Assembly (NCBI GenBank): GCA_029204225.1
Contig: CM055101.1
Location: forward strand, 6,143,246 to 6,207,245
Source: Diphasiastrum complanatum
Taxonomy: Eukaryota; Streptophyta; Lycopodiopsida; Lycopodiales; Lycopodiaceae
DNA length: 64,000 bases
Direction: 5' to 3'
The translations under genes were made by a program, and so were the position numbers. This document shows positions 20,823 through 31,379 of the stretch, one piece after another. Within the stretch, counting starts at the first letter, position 1; every line of letters starts with the position of its first letter. Below the pieces are notes generated by a model that worked only from the letters and a program-made list of their open reading frames with translations, was not told where the DNA came from and did not search any database.

Positions 20823-22735
20823 ATGGCTAAGACCAAAGCCACTGCTCGTGCCATAACCTCTATACAGCCTTCCCTTGTCCGAGTCCCCCCTGGTACTAGC
20901 CGTAGATGTGGCAGGAAGTAGGTCTAGTTGAAAAAGATCAAAATTTTCCAGAGATTAATTGAATTGTTGATCCCTAGAGCTCCTTTCGGTCGATCTGTTA
21001 GGAATCTGACCCTGCCACTTGGGCTTGATGATGGTTTTGCCGTAACAGCCATGCAGGCCTTATAGGGTGCTACAGAAGATTTTTTGTCGCAGTTTTTTGA
21101 GGTTTCATGTCTTCTGGTCGTGTATGGTAAGCATGTTATTATCATGTCTAAAGATTTCATTATTCTCAAATGACTTCGGGACCGATATTCAAGTCTTCAT
21201 GTGGATAACACTAGCACCTCCAAAGACCTGCCTCTGGATAAATCTGACTTGCCAACTATCTCAAGGAGAAAAAGAAAGCAGACTGTTCCTAAGAAAGCTG
21301 GATTTTGTAGGCTAGCTGCTTCTCTTCCTCCTAAGATAATCCCTGCGAAGCAGATCGTTTTGTCCTTTGAATCAGATTCTGATTCAGAAGTAGAATCACC
21401 ATCTCCTCCTCCTGTTATCCGTCCAGTTCCTCAGAAGGTTTCTTCACCAAAAAAAAAGGTGGAGATAACGCAAGAGGAGTTTGATAAGATAACTGAAAAA
21501 TCTATTAATATTGTTGCAGCATCGAATTTAAAACTTGTACATAACTTTTTTGTTGGAATCCCATATGATCTCAATCATTTTTTTTATTTTGACGATTACA
21601 ATCAATACGACATTTATTTAGGTAATAAAATTGATATGCTCAGAAATTATTTTGACTTTTTTCCTCCAAATTCAAATAGAAGTTATAGATTAGGTCCCAA
21701 ATTTTGTACGAAGCTTAAAGATAAAACTTAAAAAATCATAGATGTGATTGCTGAAGCTGGCCAAAAAATTTTGTACCATAATATTAGTATGGATTCAAAG
21801 GAAATCGATTTTGTTGTCAATCCATTTTTCATGGGTGTTGTGAAGGCAAAAGAAACCAATTTTGAAAGGGCTGTATATTTCATCAATTGCAGTCCTATGG
21901 CCAAATTCTAATTGATTCCATATGAGAATAAGTAAGCTTTGTTATATGTTGTTGATTTTTTTAATTTTGATCATTATACTCATGTTAGAATTGATTCTAA
22001 TTTTCATTTTGATTGTTGCAGTCTGCATTGGACCTCAACTGAAAATACACATAGAGAATTTGATTCTCTACTTCATGATGTCGTTCGTAAAATACTGACA
22101 ATGGCAACTTCTATTGGGGAGATAACTATTAAATCTCTCAAGGTATATACTATTTATCGCTGATATGTATTTTTTTCTTAAATCTATCATCATAGCATGA
22201 ATAAATTGTATGTCATAATACTAATATTTTTTGTTGAATATCTACAATGTGTACAGAAAAAGGATGCTTTTAGTTGTGATTGGTTCGTCTTGTACAATAC
22301 AAAGCTCTTTTCAAGTGGTACAATCTACAAGTCGATGTAGATATTGCAAAGGCAAAATTTTGTTCATTTGTTATTCTATTGATTCCAATTTTTATTTCTT
22401 TAGTGTGATTGTTAGTTATTTACTCATTCATTTGGTTTGTGATGATAGTTCACTCTTGAGTCGTACAATTCCGACGATGTATGTAGATTGCAGCAAGAGA
22501 AACATTTGTACAGAATGGCATAAGTTTTGTGCCTGCGATTGAGGGTGTTGTAAAAAATCCTGCTCCTAACCTAACAGCCTTTCAGGTTGCTAAGGATGTA
22601 GAGCTTATTTTATACGATCAGAGAGGCATACAAGTCCTTCCTAATATAGAGGAAGGCGAAATTACAAGATAGGAGATTGTTGCCATCACAGCTCCTGATA
22701 CTAATATAGAAAATAAAGATAAAATTACTGAATAG
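20823..22735 (+). pseudogene. Spliced histone H3-like ORF with long unrecognised C-terminal extension
   Basis: Not a standard gene. From ATG 20823 a single frame starts MAKTKATARAITSI (compare histone H3 MARTKxTAR), has a basic linker, then a histone fold: FQRLIELLIPRAPFGRSVR (αN/α1), AMQAL-stop-GATEDFLSQFFE (α2, where H3 has LQEAAE) and HVIIMSKDFIILK-stop-LRDRY (α3, H3 VTIMPKDIQLARRIRG). It continues without a break into a lysine/serine-rich segment and about 200 residues matching nothing I know. Plausible introns, AG|GT bounded and phase-preserving: 21932-22021 (90 bp) and 22143-22256; a third ends at 22493. Stops in frame: 20919, 20925, 21063, 21171, 21729, 21909 and one near 22659. It sits between copia RNase H and an LTR element. 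Histone similarity is seen; function is unknown. Confidence 0.6.
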
Positions 22736-22839
22736 GATTTCAATTGTAAACGTGTATATATTATCATCCAGAAAAGTAGACAGAATCATACATGTAACTA
22801 ACCCATTTATTTTATTGATATCAATATAGATTCTTACAA

Positions 22840-23080
22840 TCAAGTTGTATCCATAGTACAATACTCGATTGCAATTTTTCTACATTGATAAAAAACAAGA
22901 TTCTTGTTTTCATCTTGAGTAACGATGATGGACATGTATTTTCTAATAGTAAATCTTAGTGTTCTTCCATCAGTTGGATAATTTCTCCAATATCTCTGCA
23001 TTTGATCTCTTTTACATACCTGCATAAATTTAACACAAAGTATGTTACATTTTGTATAGAGAGAATCACATTGAGGAGCA
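22840..23080 (-). pseudogene. Possible spliced terminal exon, converging on the H3-like ORF
   Basis: A minus-strand frame ending at TGA 22840-22842 encodes CKRDQMQRYWRNYPTDGR followed by TLRFTIRKYMSIIVTQ and ends IEYCTMDTT. Upstream on the minus strand is a good acceptor (TTAAATTTATGCAG) and beyond it another open stretch reading FWPAHNEWHHQGSRAPQC with a possible GT donor. It stops about 105 bases from the H3-like ORF and points toward it. I do not recognise the family; it may be a second gene of the same unknown element. Confidence 0.3.
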
Positions 23081-23514
23081 CGACTTCCTTGATGGTGCCA
23101 TTCGTTATGTGCCGGCCAAAATTTGAATAACTAAACTATGAATGTGAGAATATGTGTAGGCGAAAAGCAATGAATCTGAAAATATGTGTAGGCAAAAATT
23201 TAAAACACTGAACTATTTGGTGCTACGAGTTAACTCTAGTTAACCCTGTAAACCATGATTTGATAATGCAATTACATTAATGTTACATCGATTTTCTCAC
23301 TCCAATCATGTCATATTCATTTTCAATACTTTTTGGCCTCTTTGGGCAGTGATGAGATGGAAGGACAGACCTCAACATCCAATAGCATTTCCACATGCTG
23401 CCCGACGAAACATTTATACATTCAAAAAGTTTTTATTTTATTTATATTTGTGAAAAGCTACGTTACGTAGAAGCCTAATATCAAGGTTTCTATTGGTCCA
23501 CATGGCTATTGTTA
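23081..23514. other. No recognised gene
   Basis: Non-coding. Near 23140-23220 the string ATGTGTAGGC(G/A)AAAA occurs twice about 50 bases apart, as a short imperfect direct repeat. Confidence 0.4.
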
Positions 23515-24030
23515 TGTCCATGACCAGTACATATAGGATACAATATACTCCTAGTCTTGGATACACGGTACTCCAGTAAATCAAGTTGTTAGTTATGTCA
23601 CGTCATAATAGATGTGACCCGAAAGTAACTAATATCCTTGTGAGGCCCAAAACACACTAAATGGAGTTTAGACAAGGTATGAGACCGTGTATGCATGTGT
23701 AGAGTTATCAATAGCAATTCTATGAATAGGTGGTCCATGCTTAGGACTCTATTTTAGGTGAATCTATGTATAGGAAACTTAGGGTTATGCATGGCTATGT
23801 GCCCAGGTTGCTTTTGGCTCTATATAATGGGTCCAAACTCGTCCTACTCCTCATTGTGATCATGGATTCATTGCCAAAGTTTCACTCTACCTTCATGCTT
23901 CTTATTCCTTGGCTTGGGGGTGAAGCTTCTAGAGTTGATTGTTGCCTCTACTTGGTTGGGTGGTTGCTCCATACTGTGCTTTCCATTGTGTTTTATCTTG
24001 TAAGCAGGATTTTAGGGAGCTTCCCTTATA
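23515..24030 (+). repeat. LARD 5' LTR
   Basis: Contains a TATA-like GCTCTATATAATGG near 23818 followed by a C-rich pyrimidine stretch, reasonable for the LTR promoter. It matches 26457-26958 with about a dozen substitutions and small indels. Confidence 0.82.
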
Positions 24031-24031
24031 G

Positions 24032-24043
24032 TGGTATCAGAGC
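24032..24043 (+). other. LARD primer-binding site (initiator-Met tRNA)
   Basis: TGGTATCAGAGC on the plus strand, one base after the 5' LTR. Confidence 0.85.
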
Positions 24044-26456
24044 AAGGCTTACGAAGATTGGAGAACATGGAGAAGGGCTACCTTTCGTCGAAATTTTGGA
24101 TTGGATCATTGGAATTCTCTTCCAAGGTGGATAGCAAGGGTGCAAGTGGGTGTACTATCCCAGTTTCAATTTGCATGTTGCTAAGATCCAGCTAAGATCC
24201 ATTACTCTTGGGATTCTTTGTGGTTTTATGGAGAATTGTCCTTGAAAGCCAATTTGTGATGTATTTTGGAGCTTTTTCTTGTGTAAATCAAATCTTTGGT
24301 AGATCTGAATTTTTCAGCAAGTGAACTTTCAATCTAGGATTCATTAATGATGAAATTAATGATGCATGCCATTTCTCTCCAATGATTTATGATTCTAGGC
24401 CATGTTTTGGTCAAAATTGCTTGGTTTTTCATGCTTTTTGGCACAAAATAGATAGTAAGAACCAAAATCCAGCAAGATTAGATCAATTAGATGGTTGTAC
24501 TTCTGTAAATTGGTTTGCATGTGTTAGAGAAAGAGTTGTATGTCATGAATTTCCACTTTATGGTGATGACAAAACCGGAAAATAGCCAAAAATCATCATT
24601 TTTACTTGTTCTTTCATAAAGTTGGATAGTAGGTGGCTGTAAAACACCATGTAGAGCTTATAAAGTGGTGGCACAAAGTCTTTTGAAGCTTTCTCTGAAT
24701 TTAGAACCAAGAATTCTAGTAATTGAACTTGTAGGAAGTCAAAAAGCTCAAAAATTGACCATTTTTGGTGATTCTGGGGGGATGGATCTCTCCAAATACA
24801 TAAGGAGATCATTCTGGAACTAATTACAGCATGATTCGTATTTTGTTTTACCTTACCAACAAGCTATGAGACCTGTGAATTGATGGCCAGTGACTTATGC
24901 ACCATCTCCATCAATTTTGAAGCTATCTTGATTTCTACAAATCAAGAAATCTTCGTTCTCAGCCTATACTGCATCTTAGAATCAGTATGAATGCTTCATG
25001 GAAGTCTAATTGGTTGTCTAAGATTGTTGGTAGCATGAATTCTGGGCTAGGATGGGTGTTTCCACGTTTTTGCATGATTCCTTCTTGTGGAAGTGCGCCC
25101 TACTACAGAGATCTGGTAGCTTTGATCTCGCACGTGTGAATCCTAGGTGGCAGGCTGACATGGCAGGAATCTTGCTCACTTGGTCTCCCTCTGTACTGAA
25201 CTTTACAACACCCAATTTGGTGTCCTATAGCCAAAGTTATGATCATCTGAAGTTTTGCAATTTTGTGAGTAAAATTGGCAAAATTTGGAATTGTTATGAG
25301 TGCATGCCAGTCATTTCCCTAATTTGTAGTATTGGTTTTGCATGGACTAGTTGCATGCTGATTTTCAGAGTGATTCTAACATGCATGAGGGATTTACAAT
25401 CGATTTGAGTGGTCATACGCATGTGGTCTGACAGTTTGGGTCACAAATCAGTGTTAATGGTTGACAAACTTCTGTAAAACTGAAGTTTACATAAAAAATT
25501 CCGTAATGACGTTTATGACTAATGTAGTGTGCTTTGCATGCTAGTTTGACATTGGGTTAGTAACATTAGGAATCGGACAGTGTTTTGATTTTTTCGACTT
25601 CGATTGCCTTTTGTACTAACAGTATTTTCGTCAGAATTTTCGAATTCATAAATAAAGCAAAAATTAAGTTTTCCGAAAAAATCAAAATTTCGATCATTTT
25701 TTCGTTATCTATGAAATCAGTTTAGATTAGTGAATTGATTAAACTGAGTTTATCAGTTAGAATTGATCACAATGTTTTTACTAAGTCTAAATTATTTTCC
25801 AATGATAGATAAGTTAAAATTGACAGAAGGAATCGCAATGAATTGTCGACAATTTTCACTTGTTTTTTTTAACTTTTGGAGTTGGGAACTCCCAGATTGA
25901 AAGTTAAAATTTGAAATTTTTGTTGAATTTCAATTTGGTAAAAATTTGAAATCAGTTACTTGTCTGATAGTTTTCTAATCGATGTTGATCGCTAAAAATC
26001 AGTCAAGTGGATGTTTGTGCAAGATACTCATTAAATAAAAGTCGTCGAACAATATGAAATGACCAGATTGAATGAGTGGCAATAGTATTCTTTATCTAGA
26101 CAGTAAATCTGACTGAATACAGATCAAGAGTTACTGAAATCCTATTGGTGGGATTTCCATTCATGTAAAATCATATTCTGTGTTTGAATAGGTTTTGTGA
26201 ATATTAATGGAGTAATGCCAAACCAGGCAATAAAAAAAAAATAGTCCAATTTTATGGGAAAATTTATCGCTTAGTGTACTTTTCAAACCTGAGTTGTACT
26301 CCAATGCAGAGATTATCTCTGAGTATTTGTTTGATATGAAAGTTAGACTAAGGATAATGATTTTCTCGGTTAATATTGAAAGTTGAAGGAACTGTAATTC
26401 TTTCTTGTTTAGAGAGCTTCTAAGGATAGAAGCAGTTTAAGGAGGAAAGAATATTA
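24044..26456 (+). other. LARD interior, non-coding
   Basis: 2.4 kb without a protein frame above about 120 codons and without retroelement motifs. From about 24365 to 26270 it is related to the reverse complement of 55375-57214. AT-rich toward 25.5-26.4 kb. Confidence 0.7.
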
Positions 26457-26958
26457 TGTCCATGACCAGTACATAGGATACAATATACTCCTAGTCTTGG
26501 ATACACGGTACTCCAGTAAATCAAGCTGTTAGTTATGCCACGTCATACTAGATGTGACCCAAAAGTAACTAATATCCTTGTGAGGCCCAAAACACACTAA
26601 ATGGAGTTTAGACAAGGTATGAGACAGTGTATGCATGTGTAGAGTTATTAATAGCAATTCTTTGAATAGGTGGTTCATGCTTAGGACTCTATTCTAGGTA
26701 AATTTATGTATAGGGAACTTAGGGCTATGCATGGCTATGTGCCCAGGTTGCTTTGGCTCTATATAATGGGTCCAAACTCGCCCTACTCCTCATTGTGGTC
26801 ATGGATTCATTGCCAGGGTTTCACTCTACCTTCATGTTTCTTATTCCTTGGCTTGGGGGTGAAGCTTCTAGAGTTGATTTGTTGCTTCTACTTGGTTGGG
26901 TGGTTGCTCCAAAGTGTGTTTTATCTTGTAAGCAGGATCTTAGGGAGCTTCTCTTTTA
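26457..26958 (+). repeat. LARD 3' LTR
   Basis: Direct repeat of 23515-24030, preceded by a purine tract (26439-26451). Confidence 0.82.
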
Positions 26959-27024
26959 GCCACAAAAATAAGAAAAAAAATAAAAAGACATCTTTTTCAT
27001 AGGTCCTCGTCGGGCTCTAAGTTT

Positions 27025-28256
27025 CTCTAATGTGACCCGAGATGTACCTCAATACTCTCTTGCCTAGATTCCAAAGCTCCACACTAGGATCTTGCATTAA
27101 TTGACTTAATCTACCAGCACAATAGATAAAATCAAGTCTTGTGATGGTTAGATAATGAGTGAACCAACTAGCTTCCTATAGAGAGTAATGTTCTCAAAGG
27201 ATCTTTCATTACCTCTCATAGTGAGCTTTACATTTGACTCCATAGGTGTATGACAAGGCTTAGCATCTACCATATGAAATATTTTTAGAATAGAATTAGC
27301 ATACTTCTCTTGACAAATGAAAGTAGATTGAGAAGTTCTAAATACCTCTATTCCCAAGATATAATGCAAAGACCAAGGTCAAGCACATCAAACTCCTTTT
27401 TGTGTGCAATCTTGACTTGATTGTTGCCTCCACTTAAAATGATATCATCCACATAGATTAAAAGAATAGTAACATCATTTCAAATCTATAATAAAGTGAA
27501 TGATCATACTCACTCATTATGAAGTTTTGAGAAGGTAGAAATGTGTTAAGCTTAGCATACCAACTCCTTGGTGCTTGCTTAAGTCCATACAAACTCTTTT
27601 GTAAAAAACACACATAATCAAGCTTGCCATGTGAAATGTTAGCCCTCGGGTTGATCCATAAACACCTCCTCATCAATATCTCCATTCAATAATGCATTAG
27701 TGATGTTCAATTGTCATAGATCCCATCCAAAAAGTGTTGCAAGAGATATGATGACCCGAATGTTTACCATCTTTTCCATGGGTGCAAAGGTCTCATCATA
27801 GTCAATACCATGTTCTTGAGCATATCCTTTTGCCACCAACCTTGCCTTGTACTTGTTTATTGATCCATCTTGGTTTGTCTTAACTTTGAAGATCCACTTG
27901 TATCCAATAGCCTTCTTGTCCTTTGGAAGTTCCACCAATCTCCATGTGTTGTTCTTCATAATTGCTTGATACTCAAAATCCAGTGCTTGAATCCACTCCT
28001 CTTTTTGCCTTCCTTCATCTACACATGTAGGTTCATCAAAAGAGGCTAGGAAAGCATAGTTTGTACCACCAACAACTTGCTTACACTTTTCATCATAAGT
28101 GAGCCTCAAAGGTTGTTGTCTTTGCCTTGATGTCCTCCTTGGCTTTTGACTTGAAGAAGGTGCTTCACCATCAACATCCAAAGTATGATCAATAAAGTTA
28201 TCTACATCAAGAATGCTAGATTCAATATCCACACCACTGTTGGAGTTAATCTTCAC
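27025..28256 (-). pseudogene. Copia reverse transcriptase remnant
   Basis: Minus-strand copia RT in three frames. 28256-27714 carries the linker motif RTSRQRQQPLRLTY, WRLVELPKDKKAIGYKWIFK and KARLVAKGYAQEHGIDYDE; 27685-27458 has SLYGLKQAPRSWYAKL; YVDDIILSGG, with an intact YVDD box, lies near 27440; 27369-27148 has MHYILGIEVFRTSQSTFICQ. It stops after RYISG near 27025, just before RNase H. Frameshifts separate the blocks. Orientation and content fit the RNase H at 20305-20812. Confidence 0.82.
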
Positions 28257-28660
28257 TCCTAATTCATCTCCTGAGTACTATATAAATATTCTCTCTCTAT
28301 AGCAACAACAGTCTTATTCACATAAGGCGAACAGTCTATGCACACATCGACTTTGAAGTAGAGCAGAATCAACTCGAATTCATCGACATCGACTTCACCG
28401 AATCGACCGAAGTCTATCGACATCCCAACTTCGAATCCATCGACATCTTCCCAAGTCTACTCGACTCATTCAACACCTTTGACAATTTTGACTATCACTA
28501 GTCAAAATGGAGCTCATCGTCTGCTCTGTACACTGTAGACTACATCACCATTCACTATGCACTAATTGCATCACTTCACGACTCTTACCAGCACAGTTGT
28601 AATCTTCATGACTACTACAACTAATGTGTATATACATATAGTAAATCAATAATAGAAAAG
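28257..28660. repeat. TCGAC-rich module (copy 2)
   Basis: Non-coding. The pentamer TCGAC occurs about eight times in 28340-28480. A TATA-like CTATATAAATATTC at about 28278 precedes a CTCTCTCTATAG run. The composition resembles 14180-14330 and 35233-35310; probably LTR sequence of one family. Confidence 0.45.
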
Positions 28661-29756
28661 ACAATTAATGGACAATCCATATACTCAATAGATGAGTCAA
28701 ACATCAATGGTAGCATGAATCATAATTCCTCCATGAACTCCTTTGTATCAGACTATCTGATTTTATAGAATCAGAGATCCTTAGAGAGAGTGAAAGTAAT
28801 TCAAGAAGAAGACATATTATTCAATCTGTAACTAGCGTAGTAAGATCACAACACATAGTGTGCTATTATTGTGAACCATTCTTGGATACAAGATCGTGAT
28901 CTGATCGTTGAATTTACAACAGCTTAACGCAGATTCTCTATTTTCTTTATATGTGTCTGCATTGACGATTGCTTTCTGATGCTAGAATATTCAAGTGAAG
29001 ATTCTTCTAACAGATGATTCTAGTAAAGATTCTTCTAACGATTACAGGATGTCCGTGTGAACTATGGTGGGACTGTATCATTCAATTCGAATATGGAAGA
29101 ATCAAAACTCAAAAAGAGGATTTTTCCATTGCTCCACTAACAACACATTCAAAAGTTAAAGAGAGTGCATAAACTCTTTCAAATGAGCTAGCAGGGAAAG
29201 TTGGTTTCTCCTCATCGAGTTGGTATGAAGAAAGTTCAACCTTTGATCTTATAACAAATGTCAAAAGTGCCCAATGAATGTCGCATGTTATCATGTCCGA
29301 ACTACATCAAGGAATGTTGACGAACAACCAAGAAGGAATTCCAGAATCCAAATTCACTGGGAATGCCAATATCAGAAGGTCAACTAGTTGCAGATCGGCC
29401 AATGAGCAAAAACAAAGCCCTGCGCCTCCCCAACAAATCTTACGGAGAAGAAAATAAAAGAATGGCCAAGTCGGCATAAGAATCAGATCTATCAGTGATA
29501 TAACGTCAGACACCCTTAGAAGGTGCACTGTACTCATAAGCCAAAGGCGCGAGAAGTAGAAATAGATCTAAATACCAATGGGCCGAAATAAGAGAGGACT
29601 CAAGTGGTTCTAAAATGCATTTTTGGCTCTTAACTTTTTATAATAGTCAAGTTGTTATGGCACATGGCTTTGGGTGAGCCAAAAACCCTAACCCTAACTT
29701 TGTCTATAAGTAGGAATCTGACACCTATTTGTACTCACTTTTCACTTGTATGATTA
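28661..29756. other. No recognised gene
   Basis: About 1.1 kb of non-coding DNA. A short direct repeat, GATTCTTCTAAC, occurs twice near 29000-29040. The right part may be the U3 end of the Athila-like LTR that ends at 30356, but I cannot place its start. Confidence 0.4.
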
Positions 29757-30356
29757 GCGATTGAGAGAGAGAGAAGAAAGCCTCCTCCTCCATTTTTCTA
29801 CTTTTGTAAAGTCCTCCTATTTTGACATTGTATGCCTTCTTGTGGATGTTTGAATACCTGATTGACATTTTCTTATCACGCTATCACAATAAGATTGATC
29901 ATTAGCTCAAGCTTTCATTCCCTTAATCCACAAAATCACACAATAGTAAAAGAGGAGTTAAAAATCACTTTTGAAGAGATCATTAAGGTCCATAGGTAGG
30001 CTCCATTTCCATTGCTCCCCTCCCTTGAGAAGATAAGTCTCATGAGGAGAAGATTTAGAGATCAAAGAGCCTAAATAGCCCAAGAAAGCTAAGATCCAAG
30101 AAGAGGATCTCCACCATACCAAAATCCCAAAAAGAACCAAAGAGAAAGTCAAGCATCTCACCCCTCTTCTAAGCCATTCCACATCTAGATTAACATGCCA
30201 AGATTGACACCCTTGGTAGGCTTAGATTCCATCTAGATCCTTAGCTTAATCCCATTGGATCAAAGCCCATACTACAAGATGACTCACCCTGTTGGAGATC
30301 CAAATCCCGACCTTGCCCTCTTTATCACGTCGATTAGGGAGGCAAAGGGTCCAACA
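29757..30356 (+). repeat. Athila/Tat-like 5' LTR, right part
   Basis: 29757-30150 recurs as a direct repeat at 34845-35232. The block ends GGGTCCAACA at 30356, immediately before a gypsy Asp-tRNA primer site, so it is LTR sequence. Confidence 0.6.
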
Positions 30357-30362
30357 TTTTTT

Positions 30363-30380
30363 TGGGGCCGTTGCCAGGGA
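30363..30380 (+). other. Gypsy primer-binding site (Asp tRNA)
   Basis: TGGGGCCGTTGCCAGGGA differs at two positions from the Asp-tRNA-complementary TGGCGCCGTTGCCGGGGA site typical of Athila/Tat elements. It sits seven bases after the LTR end. Confidence 0.75.
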
Positions 30381-30539
30381 GACGGTGCTAAGCCACTGAT
30401 TAGATGGATTTTAGTTTGTTTTTGTTTGATTTTTCTTGCTTTTTTGACAGGTTTATTACTTGCATACTGGTCTTTTTTCACCTTTTTGCTCTTCTTTACT
30501 CGTTGCTTCCCCAAAGATCTAGGTAGACTCCAGACACTA

Positions 30540-31110
30540 TTCTGTGAGCTCGACGAGTTATAAAGTATAGCTCACCATCAGAGACATTACTCGCCATTTA
30601 GCTTATTACTCGCCAAACCCATTTTTTACACTTTTCCTTTGCCAAATTCACTTGCCATCGGAGATGAGTGATCAACAAGCTAAGAGGCATCTTTCTGGTA
30701 ATCAACGAATTATAAAATTATTGCTCGTGTCCAGAGCCATTACTCAAAACTTTGAATTTTTTCGTCATTTTTTTTAATTCTCATCCTTTTCATTACTCGA
30801 TGGTTATAACTCGCCATTAGTGTTTTATCCTTTTCTCTTCAAAATCTTTACTCGCCATCAGAGCCGAGGCCTATACACATACTGATCTGTCTTCCACGAG
30901 ACAAACGAAATATAAAATTATTACTCGCCATCAGAGCCATTACTCACTAGTATTACTTGCCAACTGCTCTTCATTATTCACCACTTTCACAAAGCCTTTT
31001 GGCCATCATTTAGGGCAAGTAGACAGCTCGATGAATTATAATCCTATTACTTGCACTTGCTATTACTCGCCTATATAACTTGCCATCAGAGAAAAATCTA
31101 AATTTTTTCT
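30540..31110 (+). repeat. Degenerate tandem repeat in gypsy leader (ATTACTCGCCATCAGAGCC)
   Basis: A 570-base stretch built of imperfect copies of TTACTCGCCATCAGAG, often preceded by GAATTATAAAATTA and CTCGACGA. At least eight partial copies are visible. It lies between primer site and gag, where Athila-like elements have long untranslated leaders. Confidence 0.65.
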
Positions 31111-31379
31111 AGATATTTTTACAATCGGAACCCATCTGTGTTTTTTTGTTTTCATTTTTTTCCATTGTCTTTTGGATTTGCATTTACATCGCTTCACATC
31201 TATCTAATTTTCATTTTGATCCCGATCTAATCTTGATTTCAGATCCTTAATCAGATCCAGCATCTGATCACCCAAATGCCAAAAAGATCTACAAAAATTA
31301 TCTAAAAAAAAAAGAAATCAAAGAAGATAGAAAACAATCGAAAAACAAAATTAGCTAAAAATAGTCCTATTTTTCATTC

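Larger units (their letters stand above)
23515..26958 (+). mobile_element. Non-coding LTR retrotransposon (LARD-like)
   Basis: Two direct repeats of 516 and 502 bp (23515-24030, 26457-26958), each starting TGTCCATGACCAGTACAT and ending GGGAGCTTC(C/T)CTT, flank 2.4 kb of interior. TGGTATCAGAGC, the initiator-Met primer site, lies directly after the left repeat (24032-24043), and AAGGAGGAAAGAA, a purine tract, directly before the right one. That is a complete LTR element on the plus strand, but the interior holds no gag or pol frame, so it would depend on a partner's proteins. I find no clean target duplication, and the outer LTR ends (…TA|G) are not canonical CA. Confidence 0.82.

Noticed and set aside
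23766-24134. 122-codon frame across the LARD 5' LTR and primer site
   Set aside because: It crosses LTR, PBS and interior, and its homologous version in the 3' LTR is in a different frame arrangement.
30255-30563. 102-codon frame with hydrophobic stretch over the gypsy primer site
   Set aside because: It reads the Asp-tRNA primer site and leader; T-rich composition explains the apparent membrane helix.
30540-31110. CRISPR-like array
   Set aside because: Repeats are degenerate with irregular spacing in a plant retrotransposon leader; no cas-like genes.
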